Positions 24,637 through 32,931 of a DNA stretch of 64,000 nt are shown piece after piece. The stretch's first letter is position 1. Each line of letters opens with the position of its first letter. A program made the translations under genes and the position numbers. The notes below the pieces were generated by a model. That model saw only the letters and a program-made list of their open reading frames with translations, searched no databases and had not been told where the DNA came from. Origin of the DNA: Flavobacterium plurextorum (GTDB lineage Bacteria; Bacteroidota; Bacteroidia; Flavobacteriales; Flavobacteriaceae). The stretch lies in the NCBI RefSeq assembly GCF_002217395.1, contig NZ_MUHD01000035.1:1-64000 (forward strand). The letters run 5' to 3'.

Positions 24637-24954
24637 CTATTTCTCCAAAAACAATTCTAATTGTCTAAAAACAGGAATCAAAGATTTTCCTTTTTCAGAT
24701 AAAGTATATTCGATGTGAAGCGGTTTCAGTTTGATAACCTTTTTATCTAAAAGTTCAAAATCTTCTAGTTCCCGAAGTGCGACTGCGATCGATTGTTTAT
24801 TTGATCCTTTTAAATCTCTTAAAAGCGTATTGAAACGCAGCGGACCATCTACAGCCAATAAAAAAATCTGTGGTTTCCATTTACCTGATAACAACTTCAA
24901 AAGTCCTTGTGCCGGACATTCGTTGTCTTTTTCTGTTTTATTTTCTGTAGTCAT
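24637..24954 (-). CDS. HxlR-family transcriptional regulator
   Basis: A 105-residue winged-helix regulator. The family landmark CPAQGLLKLLSGKWKPQIF (13-31) contains the N-terminal cysteine (Cys13) that senses electrophiles or oxidants in HxlR members. The wing region runs RELEDFELLDKKVIKLKPLHIEYTLSEKGKSL. It is divergent from a DsbA/SpxH-like gene over a 96-bp gap, so it most likely represses that gene and itself in response to thiol stress. Confidence 0.92.
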   Translation of the reverse strand: MTTENKTEKDNECPAQGLLKLLSGKWKPQIFLLAVDGPLRFNTLLRDLKGSNKQSIAVALRELEDFELLDKKVIKLKPLHIEYTLSEKGKSLIPVFRQLELFLEK

Positions 24955-25050
24955 CTTTTTTAGACTAATTGACTTGTGATTAAATACGGACGAACTTTGT
25001 TATGTAAAAATATAAATTAAAACCTAAAGCAAGAATTATAAACAGTAATT

Positions 25051-26037
25051 ATGAAAATACTTTCGCTGTTATTAATCCTGATTTTCAGTGTGAGCTGTCA
25101 ATCGCAAACTAATTCTAAAATGAACGATAATAAAACAAATCCGTTACTGTGCGACACTGAAAGTGGTATGTGTGAAATGCCAATTAGCGAAGCATCAAAT
25201 GAAACAGCGGTTATTAAAACAGATAATAAACCTGTAAAAATTATTTATTATACCGACCCAATTTGTTCTTCATGCTGGGGAATTGAACCGCAATTGAGAA
25301 AACTAAAACTGGAATATCCCGAATATTTTGAAATAGATTACAAAATGGGCGGTTTGCTTCCTGATTGGAGTTACAACAGCGGCGGAATCAGTAAACCATC
25401 AGATGTTGCGCATCATTGGGATGAAGCGAGTCTGCATTATCAAATGCCAATTGACGGCAATGTTTGGCTTGAAGATCCTTTGAGTTCTTCCTATCCTTCT
25501 TGTATTGCTATGAAAGCGGCTCAAATTCAGAGTAAAGAAAAAGCAGTCATTTTTATGCGTATCCTTCGTGAGAAATTATATCTCGAAAAAAAGAATATCG
25601 CTAAATGGGAAAATATTGCTGAAGCTGCCAAAATTGCAAATCTTGATATTGAAAAACTAAAAAATGACTATGATGGAGATGCTAAAAAACTTTTTCAGGA
25701 AGATTTAAATTTAGCAAAAACACTTGGCGTTAGAGGTTTTCCAACCTTATTTTTTGCTGATAAAAACAACAATCAACTCACTGTTTACGGTTCTAAACCA
25801 TATGCTTATTATGAAAATGCTTTGCTGGCATTATATCCTGAAGCAAAAAAGAAAACCTTTAAAAATGATGATCCATTATCTCTTTTTGAGATTTATCCAA
25901 CATTGGCTCCAAAAGAATATGCCGTGATTTTAGATATTTCATATAATCAGGCGGAAGAAATACTTGATAAATTATTTAAGGATGGAAAATTGGGGAAAAT
26001 ATCTGTAAAAAATTATTCACTTTATTTTAGAAGTTAG
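25051..26037 (+). CDS. DsbA/FrnE (SpxH-like) thioredoxin-fold protein with possible lipoprotein leader
   Basis: A 328-residue protein. The first 16 residues end in a lipobox (LIFSVSC, Cys16). NPLLCDTESGMCEMP (30-44) follows, then the DsbA-type active site DPICSSCWGIEP with Cys72 and Cys75. A helical insertion and cis-proline loop RGFPTLFF (about 234-241) complete the FrnE/SpxH fold. The last ~50 residues (YPTLAPKEYAVILDISYNQAEEIL) look like a small winged helix. SpxH/YjbH-like relatives are cytosolic adaptors. An in-frame ATG at 25120 would remove the leader and give a cytosolic form. Divergent from an HxlR regulator. Redox role is secure; compartment is not. Confidence 0.8.
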   Translation: MKILSLLLILIFSVSCQSQTNSKMNDNKTNPLLCDTESGMCEMPISEASNETAVIKTDNKPVKIIYYTDPICSSCWGIEPQLRKLKLEYPEYFEIDYKMGGLLPDWSYNSGGISKPSDVAHHWDEASLHYQMPIDGNVWLEDPLSSSYPSCIAMKAAQIQSKEKAVIFMRILREKLYLEKKNIAKWENIAEAAKIANLDIEKLKNDYDGDAKKLFQEDLNLAKTLGVRGFPTLFFADKNNNQLTVYGSKPYAYYENALLALYPEAKKKTFKNDDPLSLFEIYPTLAPKEYAVILDISYNQAEEILDKLFKDGKLGKISVKNYSLYFRS

Positions 26038-26048
26038 TTTTTTGGACC

Positions 26049-26084
26049 GAAGCCATAAAGATCAATTTCTTTATGGCTTTTTTA
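26049..26084 (+). terminator. Intrinsic terminator after the DsbA-like gene
   Basis: AAGCCATAAAG...CTTTATGGCTTTTTT, a stable stem with a T6 tail, begins about 12 bp after the stop codon. Confidence 0.9.
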
Positions 26085-26200
26085 ATGTTTATACTTAACT
26101 GCAAGCTGCAATTTCTTTTAATTTCAGAACTTAACCTAACTACCTGAAAATTATGCAGCTATAATCTGTTTTTCTATAAAATCTTTTTCATTTTTTAAAG

Positions 26201-26275
26201 TACCTTTGTAATTATGATCGAAAATCAGTGAGAATTAAACACCTCTAAATCAACTATAAAAGAGGTCTTTTTCTA
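26201..26275 (+). ncRNA. Candidate short transcript or leader with its own terminator
   Basis: TACCTTTG at 26201-26208 matches the -7 promoter element. About 40 bp later ACCTCT...AGAGGT (26245-26267) followed by CTTTTTCTAT resembles an intrinsic terminator. A transcript from here would be about 60 nt long unless it reads through into the acidic-protein gene at 26336. No clear -33 TTG is seen, so this is a tentative call. Confidence 0.35.
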
Positions 26276-26335
26276 TATTTTCGGAATGCATACAAAACTT
26301 TGGAAGCTAAGAAATAATGAAAAAATAGAAAAGTT

Positions 26336-26719
26336 ATGAAAAAGCTAAACAACCAAGATTATGGTCTTAGAGACCCTGATTTTATGGATCAAGAAAATTT
26401 TGATTATACTGTGAATTTTTCACCTGACGAAGATCCATATCAATACCAAGAAGAGTTTATCGATGACGGACGAAATCAAACTACTGATTTTACAGGAAAC
26501 GAATCGATAAGAATGGAAAACATTCCTAACGAAGAACGAATTATAAACGAAGATCGCTCGGTAACTAATGACAGCGAGAAAGCAAATCAAGAAAAAGATC
26601 ACAGTACTAATGAACTAAACTATGAAAGTGATTTAGAAAAAGAAAGAGATTTAGATGAGGATGAAGATTTAACTGATTTTGATGCCGAACATTATCCAGA
26701 AAATCATCCTAGAGCCTAA
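26336..26719 (+). CDS. Strongly acidic hypothetical protein
   Basis: A 127-residue hydrophilic protein very rich in Asp, Glu and Asn, with blocks such as DLEKERDLDEDEDLTDFDAEH near the C-terminus. There is no signal peptide, membrane segment or cysteine, and it is probably intrinsically disordered. I do not recognise a family. It lies downstream of the promoter/terminator-like pair at 26201-26275 and 274 bp before a small membrane-associated protein on the same strand. It is probably real because the reading frame is open with normal codon use, but the function is unknown. Confidence 0.6.
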   Translation: MKKLNNQDYGLRDPDFMDQENFDYTVNFSPDEDPYQYQEEFIDDGRNQTTDFTGNESIRMENIPNEERIINEDRSVTNDSEKANQEKDHSTNELNYESDLEKERDLDEDEDLTDFDAEHYPENHPRA

Positions 26720-26993
26720 TAACAGACAAATTTTAGAACAGAATACTTTATAATAGAAAATAAGAATCCATGCTTTAGGATACAATTAACGTTTTTATCG
26801 TTTACTATTATAAACTTTTGTTAAACGCTCTCTGAGGATTGATTTTGGCTAGATTTTCGCCGATCTTTATAATCTTACTATTTCTTTTAGGTTTAAATTC
26901 GTGAAAAAAAAATCATCGATTAAAACTAGAATAAACGTAACATTTTTATTACATTAGACAAAATTAGGTATCATTAAATAAATTATCATAATT

Positions 26994-27275
26994 ATGGAAA
27001 AACTAAATTTTATAGACCCATTATTACACGGAATTAAACCTGAAAAAAAAGATTACAAAGACTACAGGCCATCAGTTAAACATTTAGTATTTGCAGGATT
27101 AGGCTCTCTTTTAGCTGGAGCTGTACTTAAAAAAGCCGGACAAAATAAAACTGCTGCAGTAGTAGGAAGTCTTGCTGTACCTTTGCTTGCAGCTGCCTGC
27201 TATAAAAAAATAACAGAGACTTCTAAAGAAAAAAAAGAAAAAACAGACAGCAGCGGTATCGAATATAATTATTAA
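26994..27275 (+). CDS. Small hydrophobic hypothetical protein
   Basis: A 93-residue protein with a polar N-terminus (~1-25), two short Ala/Gly/Leu-rich hydrophobic stretches (VFAGLGSLLAGAVLKKAG, about 31-48, and AAVVGSLAVPLLAAACYKK, about 55-73) and a charged C-tail. It could be a membrane hairpin or peripheral membrane protein. I do not recognise a family. It ends before a strong terminator at 27320. Confidence 0.6.
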   Translation: MEKLNFIDPLLHGIKPEKKDYKDYRPSVKHLVFAGLGSLLAGAVLKKAGQNKTAAVVGSLAVPLLAAACYKKITETSKEKKEKTDSSGIEYNY

Positions 27276-27319
27276 GCATCGCTTTAAGTTTCAGTTTATG
27301 AATACTTAAAATATAAAGC

Positions 27320-27386
27320 AAAAAACACCTGCAAACTCACAAGTTATAATCTGATAACATAGTGAATTTGCAGGTGTTTTTTTTTA
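27320..27386. terminator. Long-loop terminator shared by convergent genes
   Basis: AACACCTGCAAACTCAC and GTGAATTTGCAGGTGTT form a 17-bp stem with one mismatch and a ~25-base loop, with A-tract and T9-tract flanks. It serves the gene ending at 27275 and the minus-strand gene ending at 27416. Confidence 0.85.
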
Positions 27387-27415
27387 AGTTTAAAAGTGAA
27401 ATTTGAACTAAATAT

Positions 27416-27790
27416 TTAGGCCAGATTTATATTTCCTTCTACCCAGTTTAGTGCTTTATTAAAAGATTCTTTTCTAAAACCGTGAAATTCGCCTGGAACG
27501 ACATAGCTGAATCCGTTTGCAAGCGAAATTATTTCTTCAGAATCTGATACAATCGCCGCTCTATTCCATTTTCCAAGATTCTTAAGTCCAAGCAGCGCTT
27601 CTTGAAGCCACTCGCCTGCTGTAAATTTTTCTACTTCAGTATCTAAAACCAGTAAAAAATTAATTTCATTAGTCTGCTTTACCAAATGCTCGACGGCTGG
27701 AACAACAACAATTAAAAAATCTTCTTTTGTCATTTCTGCCAATGCTCTAAAAGCAACTAAATTATCAGTTGTGTCAATTTGATGTATCAT
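27416..27790 (-). CDS. SpoIIAA-like (STAS-related) domain protein
   Basis: A 124-residue protein of the SpoIIAA-like / DUF3478 type. The strand-helix pattern starts NLVAFRALAEMTKEDFLIVVVPAVEHLV, then INFLLVLDTEVEKFTAGEWLQEALLGLK, and ends GEFHGFRKESFNKALNWVEG. No signal peptide or catalytic motif. Members are small soluble proteins of unknown role, suspected to bind lipids or partner proteins. Monocistronic by spacing. Confidence 0.8.
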   Translation of the reverse strand: MIHQIDTTDNLVAFRALAEMTKEDFLIVVVPAVEHLVKQTNEINFLLVLDTEVEKFTAGEWLQEALLGLKNLGKWNRAAIVSDSEEIISLANGFSYVVPGEFHGFRKESFNKALNWVEGNINLA

Positions 27791-27952
27791 AATATTACAC
27801 TTTTTGAGTTATTATTTTTGAGCCTGCCAAGTCTTATTCCTTAAAAATTTTTATTAGAATTTTACCATTAGAATAGTAAAAGGCAACTCAAATTTACCAT
27901 TAGTTTTTAATTTTTCATTACACTCTTTCATTCGTTTTTTACAAGATTACAA

Positions 27953-28978
27953 TTAGGGAATTAATACTGCTCTCCCTTTTATTTGTCCATGTCTTAGCTT
28001 ATCATAAACTTCAACTGCTTGATCCAAATTGTATTTTTCAACTTCAATATGAATCTTCTTTTGAAGCGCAAGCCCAATTACTTCCATTAATTCGGTTCTA
28101 GAACCCCAATAAGGATTTGTTAAGCTTACACCAAAAGGCAGACCATTCATATTGTATTCATAATTTCCGCCGCCAAGACCAACAATCGTTAAATCACCGT
28201 CTAGTCCAATTATTTTTGTTCCTAAATCTATTGTAGAAGTAGCACCAACAAAATCGATTACGACTTTGGCTTTTTTAATTCCTGTAATCTTCTTTATTTG
28301 TTCTGCCGCATCTTTATCTGTAGAATTAATAGCATAAGAAGCACCTAGCTTTTTAGCAAATTCAAGTCTTTCAGGAGTTATATCGCAGGCAATAATAGTC
28401 GAGCCGCACATTTCTGATAAAATTTGAAGAGCAACATGCCCCAATCCGCCAACTCCTATTACAACTACATATTCATCAGGCATCAGCTTATGTAATGATC
28501 GCTTAATAGCCGAGTATGGAGTTAGAGCAGCATCTGTTAAAGGAGCAGCAATAACAGGATCTAAATCATGAATTGGAACGAGTAAACGTGAAGAAGGCAC
28601 CAGCATGTAATCAGCCATTCCGCCATTTAATCCAAGTCCGCCGCCAAAAGCCATTTCAGACTGGTGATCACAGTAATTTTCGTTAGAATGCTGACAAGGT
28701 TTACAATGCCCGCATCCCCAAGGACCGTAGACCAAAACTGCATCTCCTTTTTTAAATCCTTTTACATCTTCTCCTATTTCTTCTATCCAGCCTGCGTTTT
28801 CATGCCCTAATGTAAAAGTAACACCAGATACAATGCCATCATCAATTATATGTAAATCTGAATGGCATACTCCAGCACCTCCAATCTTTAATAATACCTC
28901 ATCGCCCTTTGGAGATGGTTTTTCTAAATCGTTTACTATTCTAACATCTTTATGCCCAAAAAAACGCACTGCTTTCAT
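27953..28978 (-). CDS. Zinc-dependent alcohol dehydrogenase (MDR family)
   Basis: Start chosen at 28978 (MKAVRFFGHKDVRIV), giving 341 residues. The open frame continues 45 codons upstream, but that stretch looks like non-coding sequence. Catalytic zinc ligands are Cys38 and His59-Glu60 (GVCHSDLH, GHENAGW). Structural zinc cysteines are 89, 92, 95 and 103 (CGHCKPC, YCDHQ). The Rossmann fold begins VVVIGVGGLGHVALQ. NAD(P)-dependent oxidation of an alcohol or reduction of an aldehyde is expected in the cytoplasm. Isolated from neighbours; no operon partner. Confidence 0.92.
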   Translation of the reverse strand: MKAVRFFGHKDVRIVNDLEKPSPKGDEVLLKIGGAGVCHSDLHIIDDGIVSGVTFTLGHENAGWIEEIGEDVKGFKKGDAVLVYGPWGCGHCKPCQHSNENYCDHQSEMAFGGGLGLNGGMADYMLVPSSRLLVPIHDLDPVIAAPLTDAALTPYSAIKRSLHKLMPDEYVVVIGVGGLGHVALQILSEMCGSTIIACDITPERLEFAKKLGASYAINSTDKDAAEQIKKITGIKKAKVVIDFVGATSTIDLGTKIIGLDGDLTIVGLGGGNYEYNMNGLPFGVSLTNPYWGSRTELMEVIGLALQKKIHIEVEKYNLDQAVEVYDKLRHGQIKGRAVLIP

Positions 28979-29115
28979 AAGATTTTTTTTATAAGTTAGT
29001 TTAGTAAATTTAATCAAATAAATTTCAACTATCACATTTTCAAGGCTATTTATACATTTCTTAACGCTATCTAAAACAAGAATTAAAAGCACAACTAACA
29101 AGTGTAGAAACACAA

Positions 29116-29146
29116 AAACCTATTTCTTTAAAGAAATAGGTTTTGT
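29116..29146. terminator. Isolated palindromic terminator-like hairpin
   Basis: AAAACCTATTTCTTTAAAGAAATAGGTTTT is a perfect palindrome with A and T flanks. It is not adjacent to the end of any gene on either strand, so it may shield the alcohol dehydrogenase from upstream reading or end an unrecognised transcript. Confidence 0.6.
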
Positions 29147-29503
29147 CAAAAAAATAAAAAATAAACTAACACAACATTCTAATTGTCTTCTAATACCATA
29201 TTATAAACTCTATTGGTCTATTTTAAAGTACCGGCAACTATTTTATTGTTGTTATTATAGTTTTATCTCATACAGTTTATAAATGTCGAATTTTAAAAAA
29301 TGAGCCGTATTTACATTCATTAAAAACTTAAACAATAAAAAAACTATGCTTGATATAAACTTAGTAAGAAGCTGCAATTTTAGAACTTTAAAATGCTATT
29401 ATGTTTATGGCATTGTTACTAAATCATAATGTTTCGGAATTCAGATAAAATATTTCATGCTTTCTTTTATGAATTACATTAAGAAACGAACATGTCTTAA
29501 ATA

Positions 29504-29536
29504 AAAAATGGCTGTCATTTTGTGACAGCCATTTTT
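29504..29536 (-). terminator. Terminator after the HAD phosphatase gene
   Basis: AAAATGGCTGTCA(TTTTG)TGACAGCCATTTTT, a strong stem immediately downstream of the gene. Confidence 0.9.
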
Positions 29537-30175
29537 CTATTCTAAATTTAAAATAGAAGCAAGTTCATCATAACTTCTAAAGAGCACTGCTCCCTCCTTT
29601 TCTAAATCACTATCATTATATCCGTTTGCAAAACCATACACTTTAAAACCTCCATCTATTCCGGCTCGCACACCTGCAACGCTATCCTCAACCACAATGC
29701 AGTCTTTTACATCAAAACCCATTTCTTTGGCTGCGTGCAAAAAAATTCCTGGTTCTGGCTTCCAACTCCCAATTTGGTAGGAACTGAATATTTTATTCTC
29801 GAATTTATCCAGCAAACCAGCAACCTCAAGATTTAAGCAAATTTTTTCGACTGGTCCGCTTGAGGCGACGCAATACGGAATTGTAAGTTTTTCTATAAAT
29901 GAAACAATTCCTTCCATTGGTTTAACCTGCGTTTTAAAAGCACTAAAACTTCGCTGGCGGAATTCTGTTTCAAAAGTTTCTGGAAGTTTTTTAGCAATAG
30001 TTTCTTCAATATACTTGAAACAATCTTTTAACTTACGACCGTTGAAATTACGATATGCATCTTCAATTTTCATTTCAAATCCGTGCTCTGCTGCCATTTC
30101 CAGTAATACTCCATTACCAATTTTCTCTGTATCTACTAAAACACCGTCACAATCGAAAATAATACATTTAACCAT
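29537..30175 (-). CDS. HAD-superfamily phosphatase / beta-phosphoglucomutase-like
   Basis: A 212-residue HAD hydrolase of subfamily IA. Motif I is FDCDGVLVDTE with nucleophile Asp8 and Asp10. A helical cap follows, then motif II (YCVASSG), the motif III lysine in SWKPEPGIFLHAAKEMG, and motif IV in CIVVEDSVAGVRAGIDGG. The cap and ending resemble 6-phosphogluconate/2-deoxyglucose-6-phosphate phosphatases and beta-phosphoglucomutase. It follows the LacI regulator by ~109 bp on the same strand, so a sugar-phosphate substrate linked to uronate metabolism is possible. Confidence 0.88.
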   Translation of the reverse strand: MVKCIIFDCDGVLVDTEKIGNGVLLEMAAEHGFEMKIEDAYRNFNGRKLKDCFKYIEETIAKKLPETFETEFRQRSFSAFKTQVKPMEGIVSFIEKLTIPYCVASSGPVEKICLNLEVAGLLDKFENKIFSSYQIGSWKPEPGIFLHAAKEMGFDVKDCIVVEDSVAGVRAGIDGGFKVYGFANGYNDSDLEKEGAVLFRSYDELASILNLE

Positions 30176-30284
30176 TTTTATTGATTTTCAATTAATTACA
30201 ATTTTAACTTACTCAAAAGCTAGTTCGTGTAAATTACAGAATATAATTCACTTAGCTGCCAAATTATTATAGATGGAAAAAAAA

Positions 30285-31316
30285 TTACTTTCTGGCTGGA
30301 GAATAATTCTCTTTCAAAATAATTTCAAGCGGAATATAATGTATTTGCTCTGTATCTTCTTTTAAAACTAATTTTTTATATAAATAATGAATTGCCATAT
30401 AACCTTGATCTTCGGGTCTTTGATTGATCAAAAAATCGATTACGCCTTTGTTTAGATATTCTATATTTTCTTTTAATAAATCATAGCCAATAATGCGGAT
30501 GCCTTTTATATTGTTTTGTTCTAAAAACTGGGCCGCAATGTACGCTCTCGAATTGGGCACAAAAATGCTGCTTATTTCAGAAAACATTTCAAGATTTAGT
30601 TCCTCAATCTTCGAATCTTTTAGAGTAACTTCTGAAAATTTAAAATTTGTAAGTTCGTCATTGTCTTCAAAAAAGGAATAAAATCCTTTTATTCGCTGCA
30701 AATAAACGGATGTACTTTCGATTTCTTGGGTGATTTTAAAAATCAAAACATGTCTTTCATTTTTTACTGCAAAACTTATGAGTCTTCCAGCCAAATAACC
30801 GCTCTGAAAAGCATCTTGACCTACATAAGCATATTCATTGTTGTCTGAAATATTCGAATCGATCATCACAACTGGAATATTCTTCTTTTTGTATTCCTTT
30901 AAAAAACGGACTGAATCTTCGTGAAAAATGGGTGCAAAAAGCAATCCGTCGCACTCAAAATCCATTACTTTTTTTACTGATTCTTTAAAAGAAACTGTAT
31001 TGTAATCATAATGGAAATAATCCACAACAATTCCGAATTTACTAAACTCTGCAGCCGCTTTTTCGATTCCTTCAGCTTGACTGCGCCAATATTCAAGATT
31101 CTCGTGTTTGGGAAGAAAAACGGCAAAATGAAATTTCTTATTTAAAGCAAGATTACTCGCCAAAATATTACGTTTATAACCAAATTCTTCGATTATGGCA
31201 TTGACTTTATCTACAGTTTCTTGTGCTGCTTGTCCGCGATTATGAATAATTCGGTCAACAGTTCCTGGAGAAACATTAGCTAATTCGGCAATTTTCTTTA
31301 TTGTTATGATATTGAT
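30285..31316 (-). CDS. LacI-family transcriptional regulator without a canonical start codon
   Basis: The first in-frame ATG (31163) would drop the DNA-binding domain. Upstream in the same frame the codons spell a full LacI helix-turn-helix (ITIKKIAELANVSPGTVDRI), followed by HNRGQAAQETVDKVNAII. The frame is open back to a TAG near 31345 and contains no ATG, GTG or TTG before the domain. The frame is listed from an ATC at 31316 (343 residues), but the true initiation codon is uncertain. The C-terminal periplasmic-binding-like sensor domain shows FHFAVFLPKHENLEYW and RPEDQGYMAIHYLYK. It is divergent from the mannonate/uronate operon, whose promoter carries a LacI-type operator at 31417. Confidence 0.8.
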   Translation of the reverse strand: MNIITIKKIAELANVSPGTVDRIIHNRGQAAQETVDKVNAIIEEFGYKRNILASNLALNKKFHFAVFLPKHENLEYWRSQAEGIEKAAAEFSKFGIVVDYFHYDYNTVSFKESVKKVMDFECDGLLFAPIFHEDSVRFLKEYKKKNIPVVMIDSNISDNNEYAYVGQDAFQSGYLAGRLISFAVKNERHVLIFKITQEIESTSVYLQRIKGFYSFFEDNDELTNFKFSEVTLKDSKIEELNLEMFSEISSIFVPNSRAYIAAQFLEQNNIKGIRIIGYDLLKENIEYLNKGVIDFLINQRPEDQGYMAIHYLYKKLVLKEDTEQIHYIPLEIILKENYSPARK

Positions 31317-31378
31317 TCTTTTTAAGTTAAAATGATAAAAGCTCTATTATAAAATTCTATTTTTTTAAGCAAAATAGG

Positions 31379-31408
31379 TTGTTATACTTTACATTTTACA
31401 TACATTTG
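31379..31408 (+). promoter_or_regulatory. Flavobacterial promoter of the hexuronate operon
   Basis: TTG (31379-31381), 19 bp, then TACATTTG (31401-31408): a full match to the TTG / TAnnTTTG consensus, 100 bp before the first gene. Confidence 0.75.
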
Positions 31409-31416
31409 TAAAGCAC

Positions 31417-31430
31417 CGTGTGCGTACACG
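31417..31430. promoter_or_regulatory. LacI-type operator
   Basis: CGTGTGCGTACACG is a palindrome with a central CG and a single mismatched pair, the usual form of LacI-family operators. It begins 9 bp after the -7 box, so bound repressor would block initiation or escape. Confidence 0.7.
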
Positions 31431-31507
31431 TAAAATTACACATTATATATAAACGGCAGAACCTTTTATACTATTAATTTCAAAAACTAAAAATTAAATC
31501 TTACCTC

Positions 31508-31957
31508 ATGATAATAGATTCATTACATAATGCAGCAAAATATTACGGTCTGCATCCCAATTTTCAAAAAGCTTTTGAGTATGTAAATCAAACTGATATT
31601 GCAAGTCTTGAAACTGGTTCGTTTGAAATCAGCGAAGGCTTAAAACTTATTGTTATTCATGGCGATGGAAGTACTAGAGAAGAAAGTATCAAAGGTTTTG
31701 AATGCCATGATAAAAACATTGATATTCAAATTTCGATTCAAGGACCGGAAACTTTTGCATGGAAGCCAAGAGAAAAATGTGTAAAACCAAATGGAGATTA
31801 CAGTGACGAAAGAGATGTTCGCTTTTTCTATGACAAACCAGATATGTTTTTTGAATTGCAGGAAAAACAATTTGCCATTTTATTTCCGGATGATGTTCAC
31901 GCAGCTATGATTGGCGAAGGGTTCTTGAAAAAACTAGTTTTTAAAGTAAAGATCTAA
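31508..31957 (+). CDS. YhcH/YjgK/YiaL family protein
   Basis: A 149-residue beta-sandwich protein of the YhcH/EbgC-like (DUF386) family. The visible motifs are HGDGSTREESIKGFECHDKNIDIQI (HxNxxDIQ-like metal/active-site segment), then a C-terminal AILFPDDVHAAMIG with the conserved Asp and His. Family members act as anomerase/mutarotase-like accessory enzymes in sugar, sialic acid and uronate catabolism. First gene of the LacI-controlled operon; the SDR gene follows after 135 bp. Cytoplasmic. Confidence 0.85.
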   Translation: MIIDSLHNAAKYYGLHPNFQKAFEYVNQTDIASLETGSFEISEGLKLIVIHGDGSTREESIKGFECHDKNIDIQISIQGPETFAWKPREKCVKPNGDYSDERDVRFFYDKPDMFFELQEKQFAILFPDDVHAAMIGEGFLKKLVFKVKI

Positions 31958-32092
31958 TTCCTCTTCGGGAAAAATCCAAATTCCAAATTCCAAGGAAAAA
32001 ATTTAATCATTAAAATCAAACTTATATAATCTACTTTACTTTTCAAAAATTAGATTTTGGAATTTAAAGTATTGTATTTTAAATAAAACTAA

Positions 32093-32905
32093 ATGGATTC
32101 AATATTTAATCTAAAAGGGAAAATTGCCCTTATTACTGGCGGTGCCGGCGTATTAGGCAGCAATTTTGCAAACGTTTTGGCTAAACAAGGTGTTATAGTT
32201 GGGATCGTTTCTCAATCTATTGAAAAAGCAGCAAAAACAGTACAGCAAATAGAAGTAAATGGCGGACAAGGTTTTGCGATTCAAGCAAATGTTTTGAATA
32301 AAGAGGATTTAGAAAAAGCGAAAGACTTTATTGTTGAAAAATACGGTCGTCTGGATATTTTAATTAATGCTGCGGGCGGTAATATGCCGGGAGCAACTGT
32401 ACAACCGGATCAAGCTGTTTATGATATGAAAAGCGATGATTTACAAAAAGTAGTCGATTTGAATATTATTGGAACTATGCTTCCAACTCAGGTTTTTTCT
32501 GAGCTTTTTGCGAAGCAGAAATCAGGAAATATCATCAACATCTCATCAGCATCAGCACAAAGACCGTTAACGAGAGTTGTGGGATATTCGGCTTCAAAAG
32601 CGGCGATCGACAATTTTACACAATGGATGGCGGTTGAATTAGCGCAAAAATATGGCGAGGGAATTCGTGTAAATGCTATTTCACCTGGATTTTTTATTGG
32701 AGAACAAAACCGAGCTTTATTATTAACTCCTGAAGGGAATCTAACTCCAAGAGGCGAAAAAATTATCGATCATACACCAATGGGAAGATTTGGAACGCCA
32801 GAAGATATTGACGGTGCTCTTTTATTCTTGTGCAGTGATATGTCAAAATTCGTAACAGGAACAATCTTAAAGGTTGACGGCGGATTTGCTGCGACGAGTA
32901 TTTAA
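32093..32905 (+). CDS. SDR-family D-mannonate oxidoreductase (fructuronate reductase type)
   Basis: A 270-residue short-chain dehydrogenase. The cofactor loop is TGGAGVLGSN (15-24), NAAGG follows in the fourth strand region, and the catalytic triad is Ser in INISSAS, then Tyr and Lys in VGYSASKAA. The C-terminal GFFIGEQNRALLL...GEKIIDHTPMGRFG segment is typical of SDRs annotated as D-mannonate oxidoreductase, replacing the unrelated UxuB of enterobacteria. It lies 26 bp before uxuA, giving fructuronate to mannonate to 2-keto-3-deoxygluconate. The specificity rests on context. Confidence 0.83.
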   Translation: MDSIFNLKGKIALITGGAGVLGSNFANVLAKQGVIVGIVSQSIEKAAKTVQQIEVNGGQGFAIQANVLNKEDLEKAKDFIVEKYGRLDILINAAGGNMPGATVQPDQAVYDMKSDDLQKVVDLNIIGTMLPTQVFSELFAKQKSGNIINISSASAQRPLTRVVGYSASKAAIDNFTQWMAVELAQKYGEGIRVNAISPGFFIGEQNRALLLTPEGNLTPRGEKIIDHTPMGRFGTPEDIDGALLFLCSDMSKFVTGTILKVDGGFAATSI

Positions 32906-32931
32906 TAAACTAAATTACAACACAATACAAA

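Larger units (their letters stand above)
28979..29536. other. 558-bp intergenic region with two palindromic terminators
   Basis: It contains the terminator of the HAD gene (29504-29536) and an isolated perfect palindrome (29116-29146). The rest is AT-rich and should include the promoter of the alcohol dehydrogenase. No convincing small gene or RNA was found. Confidence 0.6.

Noticed and set aside
28979..29113. 45-codon N-terminal extension of the alcohol dehydrogenase
   Set aside because: Members of the family start at MKAV-type sequence, which is present at 28978. The extension is hydrophobic low-complexity sequence and runs into a terminator palindrome at 29116.
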